Origin: Desarmillaria ectypa
Lineage: Eukaryota > Basidiomycota > Agaricomycetes > Agaricales > Physalacriaceae
Length of the DNA: 64,000 nt
Reading direction: 5' to 3'
Assembly: GCA_030407005.1 (NCBI GenBank)
Contig: JAUDYN010000001.1
Coordinates: 930,001 to 994,000, forward strand
Shown here: piece by piece, positions 34,801-45,175 of the stretch
How positions within the stretch are numbered: position 1 is the first letter of the stretch
Layout of the letters: every line of letters begins with the position of its first letter
Program-made: the position numbers and the translations under genes
The notes under the pieces: generated by a model
Told to the model about the DNA's origin: nothing
Seen by the model: the letters and a program-made list of their open reading frames with translations, nothing else
Databases searched by the model: none

Positions 34801-35303
34801 AAAAAAGACGCATCAATTATAACGAAACGCGTCCTGTATCGTGTCCTCTTCTCGGCTTCAATGATTGTATTTGGAACATTGTTTGTGTACATCTTTGCTC
34901 TCGAGGACGACAAGATGTCTAGGAGGGAACAGACGATGGTGGATCGCATCTTTTCTCTTTAGGTATATATGGGACTCACAAAATCTTCTTTTCGTAGACA
35001 TTTACGGCCTTCGTCTTCCTTGACCTTGTTTCGGCGATCCAAAACCGCGGCTTGGGATGCGGACTAACACATAACAAGATGTTACTGACCACAGTAAGCG
35101 TGTCAGCGATAACGCAGATAGGACTCGTATATGTTCCCGTCATGCAGTCTGTGTTCCAGACAGAAGGGCTGAGGATGGGTGATTTGGGCGTCATACTAGG
35201 ACTAGCGGGTACAAGTATGTCCTTGCATGAATGTAGACGAAGGTGGGAGAGGAAGGGAATAGAAGAGAGTGAGAGGTGGGGTAGAGTCGGAGAGATGGTT
35301 TAG
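31863..35303 (+). CDS. PMR1: P-type Ca2+/Mn2+ ATPase, Golgi SPCA/Pmr1 type
   Basis: Pumps Ca2+ and Mn2+ into the Golgi for glycosylation, sorting and ion balance. ATG 31863 starts a Ser/Pro/Arg-rich cytosolic head (about 100 residues). It is followed by [20 protein letters not shown], the A-domain TGE loop ([13 protein letters not shown]), M4 PEGLP, phosphorylation site [13 protein letters not shown], the nucleotide domain ([17 protein letters not shown]), [20 protein letters not shown], and the hinge [20 protein letters not shown]. Then come M6 ion residues Asn and Asp in [40 protein letters not shown], and M9/M10 ([18 protein letters not shown]). It ends with a basic tail ([13 protein letters not shown]). 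About seven introns, for example between GEEG and [12 protein letters not shown] (about 34480-34525). All catalytic motifs are present. I use the Pmr1 name for the family; orthology was not tested. Confidence 0.92.
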
Positions 35304-35504
35304 CGAAAAATATATAAAGGGACGGTTTTTGGTTTACATTTGTACAGGATAGAGATAATTTATTTGATACTTCTAATCCTCGATAGTTGGAACGCGATTT
35401 GCACGAGTTGAAAGCCTAATTGGGAAAAATCGCGTGGTTGAACACGCGCGAACCTTGCGTGGTTTACTCATCTCTTCTTGCCACTACTTTCGACATTGAC
35501 AGCC

Positions 35505-38429
35505 ATGGCAGACAACCACTACCAAGTAAATTCAGCGCAATTTCCTTCTGATGAACCCGACGGCACCCAGCATGCTCCGATTCCGAATTCTAGCCATCCT
35601 AGAGTTTCTGCTGGTAGCGCAGCCACGACTCCGACACCAGGATATCGGCGTCCAGTTGCTCGTCCTTCTATCGCAACTCCTGGATCCCGGGATTTCCATA
35701 TGGACTGGAGCTCACGACCGACAACGCCCCGAACGTTCGGATACACCCCTGACAGGCCGTCACAGGCCTTGCCCTCCGCTACTAGTGAGATTCTCATCTT
35801 CCGCTGCTTTTCAAGGTTCAGAATGAGAATTTGGCTCTATTCACAGACTTTGACACTCTTGGAAACAGCTATTCTGAGCCACCGCGTGCCGGTGTCGATG
35901 CAAAGTCTAAACTCTGGGAGTATTACAACAACGAGGCTCGTGTGGCAGATAAAGATATGCTGAGGCGCTGGCAGGACGACATGGCGACGCTACTCATCTT
36001 CGTACGTCGCTTTAAAACACGCTATATCTCATGCTCATTTTGTCTAGGCTGGTTTGTTTTCTGGTGGTGTCCTCACCGTTTTCCTCATCGAGTTCTACAC
36101 GACTCTTCAGCCTGACTATGAGGAAATATCGATCCGGCAGCAGCAGCTGATCTCAGTCAACCTTCAGGCATTGTTCAATGCGACTGCAGGTGCTCCAGCA
36201 TACCCCATTTTTGACACGACCGATGCACTATCGGATTTCCACGTTCCACGGTCTGCCTTGTGGATACAGGGCTTATGGTTTTCGGCCCTAGTCTGCGGTA
36301 TATCAGTAGCTTTACTTGCTTGGCTCGTGAAGTCATGGCTGCTCGACTATGTGAAGGGTATGGATGGTGGGAATGCTTATGACCGTGCGCATCGCCGGCA
36401 GCATAGACATGATGCTCTTCTAAGTTGGCATGTACCAGCCATCATTGCCTCACTCCCTGCTCTTATGCACCTGACTGTCATGCTCTTCTTGACTGGCCTC
36501 GTCATTCTGATGTGGCAGCTAAATCGTGCTATAGGGTGCATCATGCTAAGCATGGTCATCCTCTTAGTCTTTATATATGCTGGATCAACTCTGTTGCCAC
36601 TATTCTGGCCATCATGCCCATATAGAAATGTGGTCTTGCTACTTCTTTTAGAGATGCTAGCTCCATCTGCTCAAAAGCTGGTCAAAGCTATCATTGGTCT
36701 GTGCTTGAAGTTTGCTGCTTGGGCTCGAAAGCATTCTTTTAGCATTCCTCAGACCTTTGATACATGGTTATTGTGTCACAGAAGTTATCTATATGATCAT
36801 GGCAGAGATGAACAGAAATATATTCAGCTCACTGATTCAAATTTGACATGGAGAAGTGTTATCTGGCTGCTTAGATATTCTCAGAATACTACAGCTGTAG
36901 ATGTATGTCTTCGCTCAATAACTGGGCTGAAATTCCATCCAGAAATGATTGATTCTCTACTTGAAGCAGATGTATTCAGTCTGCTGTTTTCTCAGATTGA
37001 TATTACACTTCCTTCATCTGATGATGACTTCTGGCAGACATTTACACCTGCTCCAGCTGGATTTCTGACTTCTCATTTGTCTCATCAATATATATCATCA
37101 ATATTATATCTATGGGAGTTGGTTTTATTACAGAATGAGATATCACTGTCTTTAATCACAGAAGTTACTCAAAGTCAGCAATATGCTCCTCTGTATGGAG
37201 AGTCCATATATTTATGGAGAAAGCTTCAAGAGATACTTTCCTTCACTGAGCTATTCAACTATAGCTATAATATTGAAGCTTTGATAGCCATAGTTTGTAC
37301 AGAATGCATATATTACCATATTCATCCAGAAAACCATTTGGCTATACATGAAGTGCAGATATTAGAGAAAAATCCTCTTTCAGACCTTCATAATCTCATA
37401 AGAAAGCATCTTGCAGAAATATCAAACTCAACTCTTCACTTTAACAAACAAGGATTGGATCACTTAATGCTGGAAATGATATTAGAAACTCTTAGTCACT
37501 CAATCTCAAGAGTAGATTATAAGCAGAATATCTTTCAACAAGATACACTGTTCTTGTTATTTAAGCTAATAAATAGTCTTAAAAGAGAGGATAAGCTTCT
37601 GCATAATTCTCTTGCTCTATGCTTCCAAATGCTTGCAGACAATGACTATGATACAAAAAGAGAGCTGTTATTAGAATATCATCAAATGAAACAGGATCAA
37701 AAAAATCCCATCAAACAAAACCCATATTCAAGAATTCTTTCAGCTATTAAAAAAATTCTATGGAGTCATCCTAGATTTCAATCTACAATGAATGCTGATA
37801 CTGAGCTTATAGAGCTTATCCTACAACTCTACAACTTTGCTTCAAATGGACATACAAGTGAGATTGCAGCAGAAGATGCCTTGATTGAACTACCAACTCA
37901 GTATATAGATATTTTGATACCTCATATATCTCAATTTGAGAAAGAGCAACAGCTTCAATATCAATCTCCAGAATGGCTTGCTGATTTATTGATTAAAATC
38001 TACATGAATGGCATCTTATCTGATACATGTAAAGAAAAAGCTATCACTACACTTAGTGCAACTGTTGCAAAAGAATGGTCAAATACAAGACAGAAAGCTT
38101 TATGTAAAAGGATATTTCCATTTCTAAAGAAGCTATTGCAAAATCAAGCTCAGACCAATATTATCTGTGATAGTCTTCAGGCAAAACTCTCAGAAAGTAT
38201 CCTTCATGAAGATAGAAGGCTGTTAAGACTATTCCTTGAACTAGATATAGTGGATGAAGTTGAAATATCTTTACAAAGCTCTGTATCTGTTCAGACACGG
38301 AGAAATTGGGTTACTTTCTTGGATAAATGGACCTTAGATACTACACAATTTAACTATACCAATGCTGAACTGGAAGCTCATGACAAACTTTACCAAGCTT
38401 GCCTTCAGAAGAGTAACATCACAGAATAG
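35505..38429 (+). CDS. DUF6535-domain membrane protein (938 aa)
   Basis: Exons 35505-35784, 35847-36001 and 36048-38429 sum to 2817 nt, 938 codons plus stop. The N-terminus is Ser/Thr/Pro-rich. The DUF6535 core runs from KLWEYYNNEARVADKDMLRR and MATLLIFAGLFSGGVLTVFL through LWIQGLWFSALVCGISVALL to the double helix LMHLTVMLFLTGLVILMWQL and IILLVFIYAGSTLLPLFW-like segments, in all about four membrane helices. From about residue 340 on, the protein is a soluble, helical region with HEAT/ARM-like character, ending LYQACLQKSNITE. The function of DUF6535 is unknown. The last 1.8 kb are AT-rich and almost free of CpG while the reading frame stays open (see findings). ATG 35505 sits in the good context AGCCATGGCA; an in-frame upstream ATG (35478) is weaker. 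Confidence 0.85.
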
Positions 38430-38539
38430 ATACTGAATTTGATCCTTAATAGAAGCTGAAAACTATAAAAATGACTTGACAAAAGATCTGGGATACAACA
38501 TGTAAGAGTACTAATCAGACAGGACAGCAAAAGCAAACA
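36526..38539. other. CpG desert
   Basis: Counted by eye, this 2.0-kb interval contains three CpG dinucleotides (about 36725, 36912 and 38298). The stretch 36913-38297 has none. CpG is common on both sides (for example 36001-36525 and after 38540). It covers the 3' two thirds of the DUF6535 gene plus about 110 bp of 3' flank. Confidence 0.9.
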
Positions 38540-38551
38540 CGAACCTATCAT

Positions 38552-39600
38552 TCAACGTGAAGACCTCGTTGTCAAGACCAACATGTCAGGCGCCACTGGC
38601 AGAGAACGTTTAATTAAGTAGTGCTTATCATAACTTAGAGCGGAGAAATGTGTATTTCCCAACATCCAGTCAATAAGCTGGAATCCAAATCTCTCATGCG
38701 ACGAGAGAAGTCCTTTTCGCGTGTGATTGGCCACTCGCATTAATCCTTCGTAAGCTTCTGATACCCCTCCGAGCTCCATAGGACCCAAACCCACATGAAG
38801 ATATGTGAATAGCTCCATTAGAATGTCGCCAATGGTGACACCTACATCCAAATTTTCCGACCGAAGATCAAGCATCCATGGGAAAGACGGTGAAACGACG
38901 TTGAAGATAGTCATTCGCGGACAGCTAGCGGGTTCATAACGAAATGAATCGAATGGCTCCTCGACGCCAGCACGAACGCGTATGGCAGTCGATGGGTGAA
39001 ATATCATGTTCCAAACGAGATGATCATCGCCAGATGACGGTGAAGCAAGGACAGGATTTAGGATCGGAAAAATCTGTAGACTGGCAACAGTACGAGGATC
39101 AAGGACGGGGCCATCTTTGGAGAGTAGTGGACATTTCATCAATGAGAACAAGAGATAACTGGAGGAACCAACGTACATCCAGCTCCGGCAGTCCATTTAC
39201 CGAACACAACAGCCTCGATCTCCGGACATTCTTCCGCTTTCCCCGTCGGGCGAGTGAGTGGTGGTATTGATTCTGGCCGGCGAGCAACTGCGGGATGTGA
39301 TAAGGACCGTCGTCGCGCAGATTGCGGAGAAGAGAGGCTTGAAGCTCGCTGGGAGCGAAGCTGCTGCGTAGGTAGATCCTCTGGTCGTAGCGCGTGACGA
39401 CTTGAGACCTGACCATGCTGAGGTATTCCGGTTTGATGAGTAGGCTGCGAATCAGCCGTAGCAGGCCTTGGCGATGGAGTAGGAAGAGTCTGGAATTGAA
39501 CGGAGGGCCCGTCGCTGCGACGCGAACCACCATCCCTGAGTATCGGACGTGATGGGTACACATTCGGGTCACGGTGGCGAGGCGAATTGCTTGGATCCAT
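38552..39600 (-). CDS. DUF6699-domain protein
   Basis: ATG 39600 begins DPSNSPRHRDPNVYPSRPIL; a longer frame would need a TTG start. A Ser/Pro/Arg-rich disordered region of about 140 residues is spliced (near 39180) to the DUF6699 domain: TYVGSSSYLLFSLMKCPLLS, VLASPSSGDDHLVWNMIFHP, STAIRV, EPASCPRMTIFNVVSPSFPW, MLDLRSENLDVGVTIGDILM, ELFTYLHVGL, and the terminal GFQLIDWMLGNTHFSALSYD. The W-D/N-hydrophobic-HP and P-L-I-S-WPW-like positions match the usual DUF6699 layout. The function of the domain is not known. The gene is convergent with the DUF6535 gene, 122 bp apart. Two or three exons. No damage seen. Confidence 0.75.
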
Positions 39601-39912
39601 CAAAGAGAAATGTTTCTAGGTAAAGATCAGCACTGGATGAGGATCTAGGCGGTCGATACTCACCACAAAATACACAGAGCAATCAAACTGATATACAGAA
39701 AGTTACAGAATCATGAAGGTAGAAAGGGTGGTATCCAGAGCTGGTGGTGATTGTACACCAAAGGGCCGAAGCCAATAGGCGTTGAAGGCTATCATGGGCG
39801 CGATCAGGTTGTTGACGATGGCGGGACAAATTTACCACAACAAAGCTTGTCTCTTCCCTTTATATCATTACCATCTATGCCTATTTCATCGACATAGCCT
39901 TCAATAATCTTG
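39601..39912. other. Intergenic, divergent spacer
   Basis: Between the starts of the DUF6699 gene (-) and the TRAPPC11 relic (+). A TATATCATT-like AT run is at about 39860. Nothing else recognised. Confidence 0.35.
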
Positions 39913-40872
39913 ATGAATTCCTATCCTCCTGAGCTTCTGGTTCAGCTGGTGCCAGTCATGTTCGTGGCTGACGGGCTCATTGCGCCTATCTGGATTCGCA
40001 AGCATACAACACTTGTACCTTCGGTATTCGTGTTGTTCCTGCGTCTGTTCGAATTCCCGTTACACAACCCTCGGTAGCCGCTGGACGCACCAGATCCTGA
40101 TCGTGAGAAGGACAGGGAGCAGGAAGAGCGGAAGCGGGATGGGGAGCTATCTTCGTATGTTGCGTCGCGGAAAAAGTCTACTAATGAGCGCAACATGAAG
40201 CTTACTGTGGTCCTCATGGCGAGCAGAAGGATGCTAGGTGTGTACCCCCATTGGATCATGTTTATGTATCTATTCTCACCGGAGTAAAGACGATCCTGCA
40301 CTGGATACTAGAGTAACCTTCATACGAAAACAGAGTGGCCTCGATGCTAGAGCTGCATTGTTTGTTCTGAGCACTGTAAGCTCGTCGGAAGTGGGCGACT
40401 TTGTACAGAACAAGCATTGTACGAACCGGCAGTGGAATATTACACTTCACATTCCAAGCGCATCAGGCGTAAACCGAACCGTCACACCCAAACCGTATCA
40501 TCATATTCAAATCCTCTAAGCCCTGTCAGACATGCTGGAACCATACAGCCTCTGCGTCCGGAAGGCTGGACTGTTAGGTACGAATACAAGATGGCTTGCT
40601 TTGCCGAGTTCAGAGGGGAAGATGAAGTTGCGCTCAAGCACTATCAGGACGCGTATGAGGTTCTTGCCATGATGTTTGGTTCTATATCAATTCTTCCACC
40701 TCGCACTAAATGGTGGGCCGAAGCCAAAGTGCTTGCTGACTGCATCAACATCAAAATAACGAAACTGTGTGTATATAACAACGAACACTCCCTGGCCTTG
40801 TCTCACCATACCACCATTTCTTCCACACACCATATATTCTCTTCACGACACTGGATTCAAAATCATCTGTGA
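39913..40872 (+). pseudogene. TRAPPC11-like gene copy, decayed and internally deleted
   Basis: TRAPPC11 is a subunit of the TRAPP complexes that tether ER/Golgi vesicles. The remnant starts NSYPPELLVQLVPVMFVA and jumps straight to DGLIAPIWIRKHTTLVPSVF, so about a hundred N-terminal residues of the family are missing. It goes on VLFLRLFEFPLHNPR, an in-frame TAG (about 40072), then PLDAPDPDREKDREQEERKR, KSTNERNMKLTVVLMASRRM and, after a normal intron, DDPALDTRVTFIRKQSGLDA. Another frame follows: ALYEPAVEYYTSHSKRIRRK (about 40411), LRPEGWTVRYEYKMACFAEF, EVALKHYQDAYEVLAMMFGS, WAEAKVLADCINIKITKLCV and HSLALSHHTT, then unrelated sequence. Stop, frameshift, internal deletion and missing 3' half together make it non-functional. 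The retained intron excludes a retrocopy. Confidence 0.85.
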
Positions 40873-40999
40873 GGTTCGAATCGCCTATCCTCGGCAATAT
40901 GGCTAAGGGTGTTGGATATGTCGTCATCTCGACGGATGTATACGACCAACCCTAGCACTATCAAGAAAGCGCTGGTACCGTTCTGCGTTTGTCTCTGTC

Positions 41000-41720
41000 T
41001 CGTTGTTTCATGGGTCCGAGCGCAGCCATGCCCACGATGAAGTTACTCTTCGTGATGACTCCTCGTGCGCTCAGCTGTGCTTGTATACCCCTCCGCAGGC
41101 AGTTTTCTTTTTTTACGAAGGAACCTTTGTGTTTGGTTGTACTCGATGTTCTCTCCGCAGGCAGTCTTTTTCACGAAAGAGCTTACCTGTTTGGTTGTAC
41201 TCGGTTTCCGTGTCTTGTGGTTTTCATAGGCCAAGGCTTGAGCATTGCTACAGGCACGCTATTCAGCGAAATGGTGGGCCTTGTCAGTCAGGCTCGATTG
41301 GTGCCTGCGTTTCATTCCTTCAGTCTGTGGTTCTTTGTTGGTTGGGGGATGATTTGTACGCCGCCGTTGTGTTCTGGATCTTCTCGTTGACCTGTAATCT
41401 GTCTCTCTTCACGCTGACGAATTAGTTGATCCTGTGCTCTTAGAACCACCAGCATTGAAACCTTTATTCCCAGTCCCGCTTCTGCTGTTCGTGTGTTGTC
41501 GTTCCCACTTCTCCGTGTCCTGTTGTCCTGTTGTATCGGCGTTTCCATGTATTCTTGTTTCATGGGCCCGAGATCTGCTGCTGTCGCCGCACTGTTCTCG
41601 AAATAGCATGCTGCATTGCCGGCGCTTGCTTGGTGCTTGCGTTTCGTGGTTTCAATCGGCCCGAGCTCTTCTACTGCTGCTGGTACACTTTTCTTGAAAT
41701 GGTGTAGTGTCAGCGGCACC
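41000..41720. repeat. Degenerate repeats, about 60-bp and 92-bp units
   Basis: Two adjacent, diverged copies of about 60 bp share CTCCGCAGGCAGT and TTTGGTTGTACTCG (about 41091-41150 and 41152-41212). A second motif, TTTCATGGGCCCGAG and variants, recurs at about 41007, 41225, 41562 and 41654; the last two copies are 92 bp apart and each continues into a TGCTTGCGTTTC-like end. Open frames on both strands here follow the repeat composition and are not genes. Confidence 0.6.
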
Positions 41721-43442
41721 TGTTCAGTACTTGCGTTTCCGTCGTTTCTGTTGTTTTTGGGGTACTCGCATGAATGACATCCGACTCCGACACCGCTGCA
41801 TCTCAACGTCTCCCCCTCCCTATTACGCCAGCAATCAATCTTTGGCCTGCGATGCTTTCAATGTACATGCCTTATTGTTTCTCAATTGTCAAGGACATCG
41901 TCCTCTTGCAGTCTTTTGCCGGTTGTACGCTCGCTTAGGCCATCTTCAATGTACCCCACGAAGAGTCTGCTCCACGCGACGCACTCAATAGTGTGATCAC
42001 AATGGTACGAGCCTTCGTGGCCACAGCGCATGGTTCGCCATGTCAGGGCTGTGGGTCCAGCCGTTCCTTATTGGGACCTTGTGCCGGTAACAACACCATC
42101 GTCGATCTATCCATCCGATGTCCTTTTCCTTCGCATTCGTTATCGACGTTAGTGGCAGCGACATGCGATTGGGGGGAGGATGCTTGCTACAGCGGTATAC
42201 AGTGCGTGCATACATATCAGCGCACAGATTATCACTGACCTTGATCTTAGTTTTTTGTTGTTTCGGACACCTACAGCGTCTCTTGAGAATAGAATTATTG
42301 CCTTGACAAGATGTAATGTAAGGGTGAAGTTGCCGTCTGACGAACTCTGGTTCTGAGAAGCAGTGCTAATTGTTGCCTCCAGTCTCAACGAAACTGTAGG
42401 AATTCCATTCTGAAGATATTATCATGACTCTTTTCGGGACATCATACGACGAATCTGGAGTATTAACTGCGAAGTGGCCCATGCGGGATTGCCGATACAT
42501 AACCTAAACCCTTTCTGCAAACTCCGGCATCTACCATACTCGCCTCATTTCCGAACGCCTATTCAAGCTCTAAGGACAGGTTTGGTATGGTCTATCCTTA
42601 ACCGTGCGGGAGCTATAATCGTTGCTTGATTTACCAAAGATTCGATTCGGATGCAGAAGCGTGGACGCGCCCTATCGCCCGAATTTTTCGTTCTGCCGCA
42701 ACCCCTCTTCTGCGCATAATCCGTCGCCGCATCCTATTGGTATGTCCAAATCTGCTCTCAAGTGTTCGGCATATATTTATTCTCATCTCCTTCTGACTAC
42801 CTCAGGCCCAAAAAACCCTCGTGGACCGCGTCCTACTGGGATGAGAACCCTGTATCAGATCGGTGTTGAATAGGACTAACCTGTTCGAGCCTGAGTTTCA
42901 CTCGCACCGATCGAGTGAGATCTCGGACTTGACGTATAGATTCTCTATGAAGCGAATGGCAAAGTTTGCAACTTTGGCCGAGAACCACCTTTGATCTAGG
43001 TCATTCCGCGTTAACATCTACATGTCACTGCAGCAATTGCTTCGCGACCGAAAATGTTCTCTCGCGTCGGCGGATGCAATCGGTGAAGTAAAGACGCAAG
43101 CGCATGGGGTTGTCATGGATCCGGCTTTCTGCGGTGCACATTCCAAATTTATTCTCTTTCTTTCCGACCATCATCATGGCGCTCGCCGTTTTCTATCACC
43201 CATGCCTTTTGACGAGTACACACAAATTGCTATGTCCGGAATGTGCTGTTCATGATGCAATTTGTCACTTAGCAGAGAAAGTCTTCATTGGCGATGGTTG
43301 TGTGGCATCAGGCCAGGACGGACATCACAGAACTGTATTTGGCTTAACTCAATACATGTTTATGTAGGACTTTGATGGATCCCTGATGCCCCTTCTCTGA
43401 TGGCAATACCGCAGCCGTACTGGCAACGCCTTTCCTTGAACC
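41721..43442. other. Unassigned region between repeats and the pseudokinase gene
   Basis: No gene recognised. Plus-strand frames at 42400-43370 are short and interrupted. One patch around 42640-42740 is Arg-rich (TRPIARIFRSAATPLLRIIR) and might be a relic, but has no partner. Confidence 0.35.
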
Positions 43443-44948
43443 ATGGACATTCTATCCACCACCCGCCAAGTTATCGAACTTGTTGATCTCGTCATTGAAA
43501 AATGCACCGAATATCGAGAGGCAGACAGCGTCATCAAGGCAACGAGGACTCGCTTGGACGGTGTGCAGGTGCGGGTAGAGCTGTTCCAAGAGTTTTTGAA
43601 GCTGTCCGAGTCGACACTGCTTCTACGAAGGAAGCAGGTTCTTCAACGTTCACTCGAAAAGGTTTCGGATTTGTTGCGCGAGTTGATGAGCGGACTACCC
43701 CCTTCGCCCAAGGTGTTCACCAAGCTCGTTTGGGTGAGCTGGGGCAAGCGACGTGTCGAGGGTCTATTAGGAGAACTGAAGATGTGGGATGAGGAGGTGC
43801 AGGGCATCGTATTCGCACTGGATGTCGTGTCCAAGCTCAGAGACGACGATAAGCTCTACAAGCGGCTCTTTGACACAGGCGAGCGAACGCTGACTACGGC
43901 ATGGGCGCTCAGCAAGCGAATCTTCTCATCGGATGAGGACATACCCTCCCTTGCTCGTCCATTATCATCGATCTTCATCCAAGGTGCCTTCTCCTTCTCC
44001 GACCCTCGATTCATTGCTACCTTCAACTCCCGCCCGGCCTATGTCGAATCCCACTACATCGAACACGACGGCAAGGAGGACGCCCAGAAAAGTTCCCTCG
44101 CACGAATGGCCGCCGTATTCCACCCCCCCGAAATATCCTTGATGCACCTCTTTCCATGTGTGGGTCTCGCAGAGGACTATGACTTTGACCGCTGTTTCCT
44201 TGTCTACGAACTTCCACCCACCTTCACCGCACGCTCTCACATCCCCACCCTCGCCTACGTCCTCGACAAACAGACTCGTATATCCCTCGACGACCGATTC
44301 CGCATCGCTGTCGAACTCGCCACCGCTGTATTCGAGATCCACGCCGCAGGGTGGGTGCACAAGTGCATCCGGAGCGACAACATCCTCATCGATGTCGACG
44401 AACAGCAAGGACCCAAGGTGGACGCCAAGGTCGGGTCTGCGTACCTAGTCGGGTTTGAAGCTGCTCGACCGCAGGTTGCTGGTTCTGATCGCCGCCCGGA
44501 GATGGATCCGATTAAGAGAAAGTACCATCATCCTGAGAGGCAGGGCGGCAGGGATACGCTGGTGCAGAAGTTTGACATCCGACATGATATGTATAGTCTC
44601 GGGGCTGTACTCATCGAACTAGGATACCGCAAGACGCTCCAGAGTATCTTTGGGACATCTTCGTCTGTTGGCGAAGAAAATATTCAGAAGGATCATGAGC
44701 GACTGGTGGGGTATGCGAAACGGTTGGGAGATAAGATGAGCGTCAAGTATGCCAATGCCGTTTTGACGTGTTTGGTAAACGGCACCAAGCCTGGGAAGAC
44801 GACGGATAGTCTGCGTGAAGAGTTCTATGATGGAGTTTTGAGGCCATTGAAAGAGATACAGAATGGATTTAGGGTATGTTGGTGATTCGTTCAATGGCTG
44901 CTGGTCTTCTAACAAGCTTTGTAGGGTCGACCAGATGTAACTGTCTGA
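43443..44948 (+). CDS. N-terminal helical-bundle plus pseudokinase protein (HeLo/MLKL-like architecture, 484 aa)
   Basis: One long exon (43443-44873) plus a 24-nt exon (44925-44948) encode 484 residues ending GFRGRPDVTV. Residues about 1-150 are amphipathic helices (DILSTTRQVIELVDLVIEKC, LDGVQVRVELFQEFLKL, VLQRSLEKVSDLLRELMSGL) in the style of HeLo/MLKL four-helix domains. Residues about 180-470 follow a protein-kinase C-lobe layout: FRIAVELATAVFEIHAAGWV, then HKCIRSDNILI where HRDxKxxN is expected (H306, C308 replacing Asp, N313), and GFE (337-339) in place of DFG. YHHPERQGG and KFDIRHDMYSLGAVLIELGY correspond to the P+1/F-helix region. No glycine-rich loop is visible. So catalysis is unlikely. 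Fungal proteins of this build act in incompatibility cell death (known for HeLo/HELL families); that role here is inference. Intact. Confidence 0.7.
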
Positions 44949-45175
44949 TACTGATGTGGATTTATTGAGAATAGAAGACCTTGCAAAATACTCTTAGTAG
45001 TGCGAAGATAAGCGCCCGGGCCTATATCTACCGACTGAAGTGTTCCTGTCCTCGCCAGTGCTTCGATGTTCTCAGGACATCGGTAATTCTCAGAGACGGC
45101 CGCGGCCTATTTTTACATTTGCAATACTTCTCTCGAGATATGTAACGATCAATCTATCATTCACATCTCTACAGC

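Noticed and set aside
36526..38539. RIP-type mutation of the DUF6535 gene
   Set aside because: RIP-like C-to-T change would be expected to make stop codons, but the frame is open throughout. The CpG depletion is therefore reported without naming a mechanism.
39942..40301. 119-codon minus-strand frame
   Set aside because: It is the antisense shadow of the TRAPPC11-like sequence on the plus strand, which carries the family motifs.
40870..40890. tRNA T-arm (GTTCGAATC)
   Set aside because: The flanking five bases do not pair and no anticodon or acceptor stem could be folded upstream. It is a chance match.
41312..41806. 164-codon minus-strand open frame
   Set aside because: It lies in degenerate repeats, is Gly/Gln/Arg/Thr-biased like the repeat and has no motif.
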